This document shows positions 43,478 to 51,712 of a stretch of DNA of 64,000 bases, piece after piece. The stretch lies in the NCBI GenBank assembly GCA_045636545.1, contig JAZTXR010000050.1:1-64000 (forward strand), in the 5' to 3' direction. This stretch comes from HGM04593 sp045636545 (lineage in GTDB: Bacteria > Bacteroidota > Bacteroidia > Bacteroidales > Bacteroidaceae). Position 1 is the stretch's first letter; each line of letters begins with the position of its first letter. The notes below the pieces were generated by a model that was not told the DNA's origin, searched no databases, and was given only the letters and a program-made list of their open reading frames with translations. Position numbers and translations under genes: made by a program.

Positions 43478-44128
43478 ATGGAAGAGTGCATAAACGACAA
43501 GGTACGTGAGATTAAGAAATCGCTTCGCCTGGCAATGAACGGCGTAGTGTCGACACTGCAACGCCGCCAGGGACTTGATTACAAGATAAATTTCGGCGTG
43601 GAAATCCCACGCCTGAAGGATATTGCCCTGGCACACGCAAAAGACAAGGAACTTGCCGAGAGATTATGGCAGGACAACATAAGGGAGTGCAAGATGCTGG
43701 CCATATTCCTGCTACCCGAGAGCGAGGTGGAGAGCGTGGCCGACAAGTGGATTGCCGAGACAAAGTTCACCGAGATTGCCGACCACCTTGCGATGCACCT
43801 GCTTTGCCGAATGCCCGATGCATGGGGCAAGGCGCTGCAATGGACGGCAAACAGCGAAGGCCTGCACGCATATTGCGGCTACCTCACGATATCGCATCTT
43901 GTGCGCAAGGGCACAGCACCCACAGGGGAGCAGGAACTTGAGTTTTTCAGCAGACTTGCAGGCCTGCATGACAAGCACGGTGTAGCCGGCAGATGTGCCC
44001 TCAATGCAGCGATGAACTACCTGGACCGCACACCCGGTGCAGCAAAAAGGTTGAGGGAAGCAATAGCTGCACACAGCACTACCCCGCCGGCAAGCCTCAC
44101 AGCGCTGCTGGAGAGCTTTGATGAATAG
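43478..44128 (+). CDS. DNA alkylation repair protein (AlkD-like HEAT-repeat)
   Basis: This 216-residue cytosolic protein is built of HEAT-like helical repeats (LAERLWQDNIRECKMLAIFL, then FTEIADHLAMHLLCRMPDAW and YCGYLTISHLV). These are characteristic of AlkC/AlkD-type DNA glycosylases that remove bulky or cationic alkylated bases without base flipping. I did not find every AlkD catalytic residue by eye, so activity is plausible, not certain. It follows the AraC-like gene by 7 bases and is closed by a strong terminator, so the two form a small operon. Confidence 0.8.
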   Translation: MEECINDKVREIKKSLRLAMNGVVSTLQRRQGLDYKINFGVEIPRLKDIALAHAKDKELAERLWQDNIRECKMLAIFLLPESEVESVADKWIAETKFTEIADHLAMHLLCRMPDAWGKALQWTANSEGLHAYCGYLTISHLVRKGTAPTGEQELEFFSRLAGLHDKHGVAGRCALNAAMNYLDRTPGAAKRLREAIAAHSTTPPASLTALLESFDE

Positions 44129-44130
44129 AC

Positions 44131-44158
44131 AAAAGACGTGCATGCACGTCTTTTTTTT
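44131..44158 (+). terminator. Terminator of the AraC-like/AlkD operon
   Basis: AAAAGACGTGCA and TGCACGTCTTTT form a perfect 12-bp stem (44131-44154) followed by further T residues. It begins two bases after the alkD-like stop codon. Confidence 0.9.
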
Positions 44159-44232
44159 GCCCTAAAGCCGACATTTGCCATTTTTTATGGAAATTTAAAC
44201 CCATTTATCTACCATATTATAAAAATAAACGA

Positions 44233-44240
44233 TAACTTTG
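44233..44240 (+). promoter_or_regulatory. Predicted -7 box of the fur-like/purA operon
   Basis: TAACTTTG at 44233-44240 is an exact match to TAnnTTTG. A -33 TTTG is not seen at the right distance. Transcription from about 44246 would make a leader of nearly 90 nt with GC-rich complementary segments (GGCTT/AAGCC and CCGG/CCGG around 44261-44309). Confidence 0.5.
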
Positions 44241-44332
44241 TGTGTTGAAACTACGATAATGGCTTATACCGGCCTGTAGCACCGGAGCTTCGGGGAGCGG
44301 CAAGAAGCCTGCATTGTGGAATTGATGGGAAT

Positions 44333-44815
44333 ATGGACAGCAACAGGATTGTGGAAATTGCAAACCGGGTATTCACGGAATACCTGAAAGAGAACAGATG
44401 CAGGCGCACACCCGAGCGTTTCGCCATCCTCGATGCAATATATTCAATCAACGGTAGCTTTGAGATAAAGGAACTTATGGAGTACCTTGAGAAGAACGTG
44501 AAGTTCCGCGTGAGCCGTGCAACCATATACAACACCATAACAATGCTCATAAAGGCCAACCTTGTGACACACCACCAGTTCGGTACCGTGTCGAAATACG
44601 AGAAGTGCTACGGGACTTCAAAGTCATACACCATCTGCACAAAGTGCGGCAAGGTTACCGAGCTGAGCAACATTGACATAACAGACGAGATAACAAAGAA
44701 CATAAAGAAATTTCATTTAACCCATTACTCGCTGCACCTTCACGGGCTCTGCAACAAGTGCAACCAGGCAATGAAGAGACGTAAGGCAAAGCTGACAAAA
44801 AGTATAAAACAATGA
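44333..44815 (+). CDS. Fur-family metalloregulator
   Basis: This 160-residue dimeric repressor has the Fur winged-helix (RRTPERFAILDAIYSI...ATIYNTITMLIKANLV, residues about 22-85). The C-terminal dimerisation domain has paired Cys motifs, CTKCGK and CNKC, probably a structural zinc site. The HxHxH-type sensing motif is not obvious; there is a cluster ending in HYSLHLHGLCNKC. Fur, Zur or PerR type cannot be decided by eye. It overlaps purA by four bases (ATGA, 44812-44815), so purine synthesis and a metal or redox signal are transcriptionally joined. A long leader precedes it. Confidence 0.88.
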   Translation: MDSNRIVEIANRVFTEYLKENRCRRTPERFAILDAIYSINGSFEIKELMEYLEKNVKFRVSRATIYNTITMLIKANLVTHHQFGTVSKYEKCYGTSKSYTICTKCGKVTELSNIDITDEITKNIKKFHLTHYSLHLHGLCNKCNQAMKRRKAKLTKSIKQ

Positions 44816-46083
44816 AACAGAACATCGATGTACTATTAGGCCTCCAGTGGGGCGACGAAGGAAAAGGCAAAGTCGTTGACGTATTGACACCCAACTACGA
44901 CGTTGTCGCACGTTTTCAGGGCGGTCCAAACGCCGGCCACACTTTGGAGTTCGACGGCAAGAAGTTCGTTTTGCGTTCAATTCCATCGGGCATCTTCCAA
45001 GGAGGCAAGGTAAATATCATAGGTAACGGTGTTGTGCTCGACCCGGCCCTTTTCAAAGGCGAGGCCGAGAGCCTCATCGAGGCAGGCTATGACCTCACAA
45101 AGAACCTTTACATCTCAAAGAAGGCACATCTCATCCTGCCCACACACCGCGTGCTCGATGCCGCATACGAGGCTGCCAAGGGCGATGCCAAGGTGGGCAC
45201 CACCGGCAAGGGCATAGGCCCCACATATACCGACAAGATAAGCCGTAACGGCCTGCGTGTCGGTGACATCCTCGAGAACTTCGAGCAGAAATATGCACAG
45301 GCAAAGGCACGTCACGAGCAGATTCTCAAGGACATGAACTACAGCTATGACATCACTGCAATTGAGCAGGAGTGGCTTGCAGCAGTAGAGTACCTCAAGA
45401 AGTTCCGCCTCATAGACAGCGAGCAGCTCATCAATGACCTGATGAACGAGGGCAAGTCAATCCTTTGCGAGGGTGCACAGGGCAGTATGCTCGACATCGA
45501 TTTCGGCAGCTACCCATTCGTAACATCATCGAACACAGTATGCGCGGGTGCCTGCACAGGCTTGGGTGTTGCTCCAAACAGAATTGGCCACGTCTATGGT
45601 ATCACAAAGGCATACTGCACACGCGTTGGTGCCGGTCCGTTCCCCACAGAGCTTTTCGACGAGGACGGCAAGCTGATGCGCGACCGTGGCCACGAGTATG
45701 GCGCCGTGACAGGCCGTGAGCGCCGTTGCGGATGGATTGACCTTGTAGCGCTCAAATACACAATCATGATAAACGGTGTGACCCACCTCATTCTCATGAA
45801 GAGCGACGTGCTCGACACATTCCCCACAATAAAGGCTTGTATCGCATACAAGAAGAACGGCGAGACACTCACTCACCTGCCATACGACATTGAGGGCGTT
45901 GAACCTGTATATACCGAGGTAAAGGGTTGGATGACCGACCTCACCAAACTGCGTAGCGAGGAGGAGCTGCCACAGGCATTCAAGGATTACATCGCGTTCC
46001 TGGAGAAGGAGCTTGGCGTGCCCGTGAAGTACCTGTCAATAGGCCCCGACCGCGACCAGACAATCACACGCAATATCCAATAA
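44812..46083 (+). CDS. purA: Adenylosuccinate synthetase
   Basis: This 423-residue cytosolic enzyme makes adenylosuccinate from IMP, aspartate and GTP in AMP synthesis. GLQWGDEGKGKVVD near the N-terminus is the GTP/IMP-binding P-loop equivalent. GPNAGHT, GTTGKGIGPTYTDK and the C-terminal GPDRDQTI are further family blocks. The length is normal (about 425). The start overlaps the stop of the Fur-like gene. A GC-rich hairpin and an intergenic repeat lie after the stop codon. Confidence 0.98.
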   Translation: MKQNIDVLLGLQWGDEGKGKVVDVLTPNYDVVARFQGGPNAGHTLEFDGKKFVLRSIPSGIFQGGKVNIIGNGVVLDPALFKGEAESLIEAGYDLTKNLYISKKAHLILPTHRVLDAAYEAAKGDAKVGTTGKGIGPTYTDKISRNGLRVGDILENFEQKYAQAKARHEQILKDMNYSYDITAIEQEWLAAVEYLKKFRLIDSEQLINDLMNEGKSILCEGAQGSMLDIDFGSYPFVTSSNTVCAGACTGLGVAPNRIGHVYGITKAYCTRVGAGPFPTELFDEDGKLMRDRGHEYGAVTGRERRCGWIDLVALKYTIMINGVTHLILMKSDVLDTFPTIKACIAYKKNGETLTHLPYDIEGVEPVYTEVKGWMTDLTKLRSEEELPQAFKDYIAFLEKELGVPVKYLSIGPDRDQTITRNIQ

Positions 46084-46102
46084 CATTTAAAACACAATAT
46101 GT

Positions 46103-46125
46103 AGGGGCAGGGTCAGCCTGCCCTT
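46103..46125 (+). terminator. Possible purA terminator hairpin
   Basis: GGGCAGG (46105-46111) pairs with CCTGCCC (46117-46123) around a 5-base loop. There is no strong U-run (TTACTTATT), so it may instead be a repeated intergenic hairpin. Confidence 0.45.
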
Positions 46126-46168
46126 ACTTATTGAAATTTCAAGAAACAATATAGATATTTTCCTCGTT

Positions 46169-46244
46169 TATGTCATCCCGAACCTTGCGTGAGGGATCTT
46201 AAAAGCAATATTTGAGATATCTCACATACGGTCGATATGACATA
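46169..46244. repeat. Short palindromic repeat flanked by TATGTCAT/ATGACATA
   Basis: TATGTCAT (46169-46176), continuing as CCCGA, is mirrored by TCGAT-ATGACATA (46237-46244). The centre contains GAGATATCTC (46214-46223). The form is that of the TGTCATCCCGA-type dispersed repeats often found between genes in Bacteroidetes. Confidence 0.55.
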
Positions 46245-46300
46245 CATTTGTTTTGGGTCAACATCTATATTATTACCAAGTAAATTTTAGAAACAATACC

Positions 46301-47011
46301 ATGTTCTTAACAACAGCATACACAACAGTAGGTTACAACTACACATACCTGATACTGTTCCTTGGCATTGCCATCGTAAGCTACATTGTACAGGCCAACC
46401 TCAAAAGCAAGTTCGAGAAATACTCAAAGATGCCCGTAGCAATGACCGGGCGCGACGTTGCCGTGAAGATGTTGCACGACAATGGCATATATGACGTAAA
46501 GGTGACCAGCACGCCGGGCACACTCACCGACCACTACAACCCCGCGACAAAGACGGTAAACCTGAGCCAGGGTGTGTACAGCTCGGCAAGCATTGCCGCT
46601 GTGGCCGTTGCCGCGCACGAGTGCGGACACGCTATCCAGCACGCAAAGGCATACGCTCCACTCAAGATGCGCTCGGCTATGGTACCTGTGGTCTCTTTCT
46701 CGTCGAACATAATGAGCTGGGTGCTGCTCATAGGCATCCTCACTGTGCAGTCCATGCCGGGACTGCTGCTGGCAGGCATCATTCTGTTTGCGACAACAAC
46801 ACTCTTCAGCTTCATCACACTGCCTGTTGAGGTAGATGCAAGCCGCAGAGCGCTTGCCTGGTTGCATACTGCCGGCATAACAAATTCACAGAACCACAAA
46901 TTCGCTTGCGGAGCACTGCGCTCGGCAGCATACACATACGTTGTTGCAGCACTGTCGTCACTGGCGACACTGCTCTACTATGTAATGATATTCCTTAACA
47001 GACGCGACTAA
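46301..47011 (+). CDS. Membrane zinc metallopeptidase (YugP family)
   Basis: The ATG at 46301 (MFLTTAYTTVGYNYTYLILF) gives 236 residues and leaves the preceding in-frame extension out of the repeat region. A hydrophobic N-terminus is followed by a cytoplasmic or membrane-facing zinc domain. VAVAAHECGHAIQHA (HExxH) provides the two zinc ligands, and further helices follow (VLLIGILTVQSMPGLLLAGI). The family (DUF2265-type YugP proteins) is widespread, and its physiological substrate is not known. It is 17 bases upstream of hisS on the same strand. Confidence 0.9.
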   Translation: MFLTTAYTTVGYNYTYLILFLGIAIVSYIVQANLKSKFEKYSKMPVAMTGRDVAVKMLHDNGIYDVKVTSTPGTLTDHYNPATKTVNLSQGVYSSASIAAVAVAAHECGHAIQHAKAYAPLKMRSAMVPVVSFSSNIMSWVLLIGILTVQSMPGLLLAGIILFATTTLFSFITLPVEVDASRRALAWLHTAGITNSQNHKFACGALRSAAYTYVVAALSSLATLLYYVMIFLNRRD

Positions 47012-47028
47012 AAAAACATCAATAGACA

Positions 47029-48390
47029 ATGGCAGCAAAACCATCAATACCAAAGGGAACAAGGGATTTCTCACCCATTGAGATGTCCCGCAGAAACTAC
47101 ATATTCGACACAATACGCAAGGCATTCCACCTGTTCGGGTTCCAGCAGATTGAGACACCGGCAATGGAGAACCTCTCTACGCTCATGGGAAAATATGGCG
47201 AGGAGGGCGACAAACTGCTTTTCAAGATACAGAACTCGGGCGACTACTTCAAGGGACTCACCGACGAGGAGCTGCTCGGCCGCAACGCCGCCAAGCTGGC
47301 ATCAAAGTTCTGCGAGAAGGGCCTGCGCTACGACCTTACAGTGCCTTTTGCACGCTACGTGGTAATGCACCGCGAGGAGCTCACATTCCCCTTCAAGCGC
47401 TACCAGATACAACCCGTGTGGCGTGCCGACCGCCCACAGAAGGGACGTTACCGCGAGTTCTACCAGTGCGATGCCGACATCATCGGCAACAACTCGCTCA
47501 TCAACGAGGTGGAACTCATACAGCTCATCGACTACGTCTTTGAGAAACTGGGCATACGCGTTGCCATAAAGCTCAACAACCGCAAGGTGCTTGCCGGCAT
47601 AGCCGACGTCATTGGAGAGCCCGAGAAGATAATAGACATCACCGTAGCCATAGACAAGATTGACAAGATTGGCCTCGACGGTGTCATTGCCGAGCTCAAG
47701 AGCAAGGAAATAAGCGACGGGTCAATTGAAAAGCTATTGCCCATCCTCAAGGCACAAGGCAACAACGGGGAGAAGATGCAGATTCTTGCCCAGACACTCA
47801 GTGGCAACGCCATTGGCGAGAAAGGTGTAGAGGAGCTGCAGTTCATACTCGATACAATAAAGGGCATGGGAATAAAGAGCACGCTCGACATTGACCTTAC
47901 CCTTGCGCGCGGCCTCAACTACTACACCGGCGCAATCCTTGAGGTGAAGGCGCTCGACGTTGCCATCGGCAGCATCACAGGCGGCGGACGTTATGACAAC
48001 CTCACCGGCGTGTTCGGCATGGACGGAATGTCGGGTGTAGGTATCTCGTTCGGTGCCGACCGCATCTATGATGTCATGAACCAGCTCGACCTCTACCCAC
48101 AGGATGCCATCAGCACCACAAAGGTGATGTTCGTGAACTTTGGCGACAAGGAGGCATTGCGCTCACTGCAGATTATCGGTGAGTTGCGCAAGGCCGGCAT
48201 CTCGGCCGAGCTTTTCCCAAGCAGCGACAAGATGAAGAAACAGATGGGATATGCCAACAACAAGGCCATTCCGTTTGTTGCCATCATTGGCGAGCAGGAG
48301 ATGACCGACGGCACCGTCGCACTGAAGAACATGACTACCGGCGAACAGAAAACAGTTACCGCCGAAGAACTGAAAGAACTGCTTGCGTAA
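47029..48390 (+). CDS. hisS: Histidyl-tRNA synthetase
   Basis: This 453-residue class II aminoacyl-tRNA synthetase charges tRNA-His. KGTRDFSPIEMSRRNYI and the dimer-interface QQIETPAMENLSTL segments are normal at the N-terminus. Motif 2 is RYQIQPVWRADRPQKGRYRE with FYQCDADIIG. The HisA-type RGLNYYTGAI block and motif 3 (GGGRYDNL and GISFGADRI) follow. The C-terminal anticodon-binding domain is complete (VMFVNFGD... to KELLA). The gene is 17 bases after the YugP gene and ends at a bidirectional terminator. Confidence 0.98.
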   Translation: MAAKPSIPKGTRDFSPIEMSRRNYIFDTIRKAFHLFGFQQIETPAMENLSTLMGKYGEEGDKLLFKIQNSGDYFKGLTDEELLGRNAAKLASKFCEKGLRYDLTVPFARYVVMHREELTFPFKRYQIQPVWRADRPQKGRYREFYQCDADIIGNNSLINEVELIQLIDYVFEKLGIRVAIKLNNRKVLAGIADVIGEPEKIIDITVAIDKIDKIGLDGVIAELKSKEISDGSIEKLLPILKAQGNNGEKMQILAQTLSGNAIGEKGVEELQFILDTIKGMGIKSTLDIDLTLARGLNYYTGAILEVKALDVAIGSITGGGRYDNLTGVFGMDGMSGVGISFGADRIYDVMNQLDLYPQDAISTTKVMFVNFGDKEALRSLQIIGELRKAGISAELFPSSDKMKKQMGYANNKAIPFVAIIGEQEMTDGTVALKNMTTGEQKTVTAEELKELLA

Positions 48391-48411
48391 AAGCAGAACC
48401 TACATAACATA

Positions 48412-48452
48412 AAAGCGACAGGTCACTTTTTTAAAAAGTGACCTGTCGCTTT
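48412..48452. terminator. Bidirectional terminator between hisS and the viaA-like gene
   Basis: AAAGCGACAGGTCACTTTTT (48412-48431) and its complement at 48433-48452 make a 20-bp perfect stem that fills most of the space between the convergent genes. Confidence 0.9.
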
Positions 48453-48454
48453 GT

Positions 48455-49897
48455 TTATACCTCAACTATCTCATCAAAGAGTTCTCCCCACCCCATGTCG
48501 GTAGCATGACCTATTTTTAGACCATAGAACCTTGTACCCGACCTCCGGTACTCCGCAAGCCGTCTGCGTTGAACAACACCACACATAGGTATGATGAAAT
48601 CTGTACACCATAGAACATCGGCCGAAGCGTATGTACCCTTCTCAAGCAACGCGAATACAATATCCAGCATACGCGCGGCATTTGTGCCACCATCCGACTT
48701 GTGCCTGAAGAAATTCAGCAATGCTGCGCGGTCACGCATCACATTGATTGGCTGCGCATCGACCGAAAAAGAGACAAGGAAAAGGTCGCGCCGCTGTCGC
48801 TCGGCCATCAAAAGCAGTTTCATCATCAGCGAGTTCACCAACAACTCCGGGTGCCCGCTCATGCTTCCCGAACGGTCAACACACACAATCATTGGACCTT
48901 TGAGCCTTGCCGGCCTGCGGTTCAGCCCCCTTGATGGCTTCAGGAGCTCGCTCTTGTGACGGAAGCTCTGCAGGCTATTGGTCGCGTATTTATACAAAAA
49001 CACATCGTAGAGGGTGTCGTCACCACAATGCGCACACTCAAGCGGAAGCATCGACCTGATATCCTGCCCCAACGTCACACCCAGTATGTCACTCTTTGAA
49101 GCATGCTCAAGTTCCATTGCACCTCCATAAGATACAGACATACGCCTCTTGCCATTTTCGTCGGGCTCACGCCCCATCATGTCGGCAATCCTTTGCAACT
49201 GAGGATACTGTTTCTGCACCCTTGCCACACACAGGAACTGCTCAAAGACAAGAGAATTCCACTGACCGGCCATCATTCCCCAGGCCTGGAAGAACATTTC
49301 CTTCTCCACTCCGTTCTTTTTAAGATATTCAGGGATGCCCACAAGGTTCTGTTTCAGGATTTTACTGTTGCGTTCCTTTATATCCTCCACATCGCGCCGT
49401 TGTTGTTCCTGCCGGCGACGGTCAAAAGCCTTGTTCCAGTCATCAATCATCCTTTTCCACACCTCCTCATCGGCAAGTCCGCCTTCACTTCCGAATTTTT
49501 CCCTGTAGTAACGCTCGTCAAAACCAAACTGCTGGAACTCATCGCTTATCTCCGAGAGCAGCCTGTTCCACCCGTCACGTTTCTTGCGTTCACTCCAAAG
49601 GAGAGCATGCCTCATTTTTTGCAGTTGCCCTTGCGCACATGAGTTCCTGAATTTCTCGCGTGTGACAATCTGTTTAATGAATGCAAGCATATTATCATAG
49701 AAGACGCGTGCCTTGACATCGTCACTCAACACATTGTAAATGACAAAAGGGTCGCCCATTACCTCATAAAGATAATTCTCGAGGTAGTCTGTTACACATT
49801 GGCCGCTCCTGTCGGGCAGGATTCCAGTCTTTACAAACCCATCAAGGATATTGACATAGTGCCACCCCTCGGCATACATTTCACTCACATCAGCCAT
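48455..49897 (-). CDS. von Willebrand factor A protein (ViaA-like)
   Basis: This 480-residue protein has a C-terminal vWA domain with a full metal-ion site: DRSGSMSG (DxSxS), the later GGTNA threonine and CTDF aspartate. The N-terminal about 280 residues are helical and charged (KRKKRDGWNRL and RRRQEQQRRDVED). This layout matches ViaA, the partner of the MoxR-type ATPase RavA, which in E. coli helps chaperone or mature membrane complexes. The start codon overlaps the stop of the ATPase gene by 8 bases (49890-49897), so the two are made together. The length agrees with ViaA (483). Confidence 0.88.
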   Translation of the reverse strand: MADVSEMYAEGWHYVNILDGFVKTGILPDRSGQCVTDYLENYLYEVMGDPFVIYNVLSDDVKARVFYDNMLAFIKQIVTREKFRNSCAQGQLQKMRHALLWSERKKRDGWNRLLSEISDEFQQFGFDERYYREKFGSEGGLADEEVWKRMIDDWNKAFDRRRQEQQRRDVEDIKERNSKILKQNLVGIPEYLKKNGVEKEMFFQAWGMMAGQWNSLVFEQFLCVARVQKQYPQLQRIADMMGREPDENGKRRMSVSYGGAMELEHASKSDILGVTLGQDIRSMLPLECAHCGDDTLYDVFLYKYATNSLQSFRHKSELLKPSRGLNRRPARLKGPMIVCVDRSGSMSGHPELLVNSLMMKLLLMAERQRRDLFLVSFSVDAQPINVMRDRAALLNFFRHKSDGGTNAARMLDIVFALLEKGTYASADVLWCTDFIIPMCGVVQRRRLAEYRRSGTRFYGLKIGHATDMGWGELFDEIVEV

Positions 49898-51437
49898 AGA
49901 GCAACTCGCTTATATCAGCCCTTGTCAAAGCAATCCGCCTCATCATTTCACTCACCACGGAGCGCATGCGTTCCGCATCGGCCGGGTTTATGAAAATATT
50001 GTCGGCAAGGCAGCTGTTTATGCCGTTCAATCCAGCAGCACACTGCTCAATCTCGGCCTCATAGTCATACCCGTCGGCAGTGAACAGAGAAGCCTGCCTG
50101 TTCTGCAGCGCAGCCATCTCGCGCGCCGAATAGCGTTCCAACTCACAGCGCACACCGTTGATATACAAGAACTCCCGGTCGCGCATTAGCCTTACCTTCT
50201 CACCGCTGTTATAATTTGTATTATTGCCAAAGGCTCTGATGCGCTCTTTCGCAGGGTCGGTCGCATCGGTATACAGATGCCCCGACACGGGATTACGCTC
50301 CGTTATGCTTGGCAGGCGATGATAATCCGAGGCAAAGATATATGTGTTACCCGTGTTGTATGTACTCAGCCTGTAATAGAAGTCATCGTACAATATCAGG
50401 TTGACATCCTCGGGCCTTGCCTGCATTCTCGTCTCCTCGAGCGCAGCTGCAGCACGCTTCATACGCACAGCCTTCTCAACCCGCTGCTGCAATTGCACAT
50501 GCCGTTTGTCAAGCGCCGCAAACAGCGAGTTTGTGACCACCTCGCGCACCACTGCGCACTCGGCAGGCTCGTTCCAAAGACAATGCGCAAGCACTGCAAC
50601 ATCCGAAAGGTTTGTCTGCCTGCGACCGTGTACAAAAGCCGATGCCCTCAACAGATTCACAGCCTTTTTCCAACGGCGGTCACTCACATATATGCTGTAC
50701 ACCGCACCACTCTCCTTGTCCGTCATATTCTGCAACTGTTCACGTATGTAAAGAACACTCTCCATGACAGCGGCATCAACATCCACCGCTGCAATCTCCC
50801 TTCGCCATTGTTCATATTCAGCGCCGGTTATCTGCAGTTGCTCCAACTGTGCCGGATACTGCACCTCGTCGGTATCAAGTATCATTGAGAGAAAAGCCTT
50901 TTTATCCTTGACACCCTGTGACATATAACGCACAAGAAACCTGTCCCACAGAGCCTCAAGCCCCTCACCATCGGCCGGCAATTCATTACTCGCCGCCACC
51001 AGCAGCTTGAGGGGCAGAACCACCTCGCTGTTGCCATTACGGAAAATCTTTTCATTCAGGGCTGTAAGCAGAGTGTTCTGGATTGCCGGCCCCGCTTTCC
51101 ATATCTCGTCCAGAAAGACAACATCGGCAGTCGGCAGATATCCGTCAATGACACGCTCATAGGTATCATTCTCCTTGAGTTTGCTGATGCTCACAGGGCC
51201 AAAGATATCATCGGGGGTACTGAAACGCGACATCAGGTACTCGAATGAACGCGCACCGGCAAAAGCATCCTTCAACCTGCGCGCCACCATACTCTTTGCC
51301 ACACCCGGTGGGCCAAGAAGAATCATACTCTCACCGGCCAACGCCGCCAACAATCCCAAACGCAATTCAGTCTCCTTCTCGTACACACCGCGGCCTATCT
51401 CGCCAAGCAAAGCCAATATTCTGTCACGTATCTTCAT
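49890..51437 (-). CDS. MoxR-family AAA+ ATPase (RavA-like)
   Basis: The product has 515 residues. The MoxR-type AAA+ core has Walker A LGPPGVAKSM (residues about 39-48), MSRFSTPDDIFGPVS, Walker B VVFLDEIWKAGPAIQ and sensor-like ALNEKIFRNG. A C-terminal region of about 200 residues is of the RavA kind (helical with a small beta domain). It hydrolyses ATP to remodel client proteins together with the overlapping vWA partner. E. coli RavA has 498 residues. The gene pair is transcribed leftward as one unit, and a 275-bp region without a gene lies upstream. Confidence 0.9.
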   Translation of the reverse strand: MKIRDRILALLGEIGRGVYEKETELRLGLLAALAGESMILLGPPGVAKSMVARRLKDAFAGARSFEYLMSRFSTPDDIFGPVSISKLKENDTYERVIDGYLPTADVVFLDEIWKAGPAIQNTLLTALNEKIFRNGNSEVVLPLKLLVAASNELPADGEGLEALWDRFLVRYMSQGVKDKKAFLSMILDTDEVQYPAQLEQLQITGAEYEQWRREIAAVDVDAAVMESVLYIREQLQNMTDKESGAVYSIYVSDRRWKKAVNLLRASAFVHGRRQTNLSDVAVLAHCLWNEPAECAVVREVVTNSLFAALDKRHVQLQQRVEKAVRMKRAAAALEETRMQARPEDVNLILYDDFYYRLSTYNTGNTYIFASDYHRLPSITERNPVSGHLYTDATDPAKERIRAFGNNTNYNSGEKVRLMRDREFLYINGVRCELERYSAREMAALQNRQASLFTADGYDYEAEIEQCAAGLNGINSCLADNIFINPADAERMRSVVSEMMRRIALTRADISELLYG

Positions 51438-51712
51438 TTTTCAGTCCTTATTTACGCGAAGATAGCAATAAATTGAATGAAATCAAACGGCATCCCACCG
51501 TCACTATTACAAAAAGAACCTCTTAAATGAATATAGCAGGATTTAGGAACTGTTTAAGAAGCTGTTTGAATTTCTAAAAAAAATAACGAAACAAGGGTTA
51601 CTTTTTGTATTTTCTGTCATTTAACTGACAAAAGCCACAAATTGTATATCTCTTCGAAAAAAAGAGATTGATGAAATAATCGATAATAAACACAAACAAA
51701 ACTTATACAATT
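51438..51712. other. Divergent intergenic region between ravA-like and LRR genes
   Basis: No gene is seen in these 275 bases. They hold promoters for both directions, but none stands out as a full match. A 17-mer identical to part of the terminator at 23881 lies at 51557-51573, with a short direct echo (GGAACTGTTT against GAAGCTGTTT) just before it. A small hairpin TGTCA/TGACA lies near 51619-51633. Confidence 0.45.
51557..51573. repeat. 17-mer shared with the xpt terminator
   Basis: AGAAGCTGTTTGAATTT at 51557-51573 is identical to 23883-23899, where it forms the left arm of a hairpin. Here the complementary arm is missing. It looks like half of a dispersed repeat. Confidence 0.65.

Noticed and set aside
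44246..44332. A named riboswitch in the fur-like leader
   Set aside because: No known riboswitch consensus could be recognised; only generic complementarity is visible.
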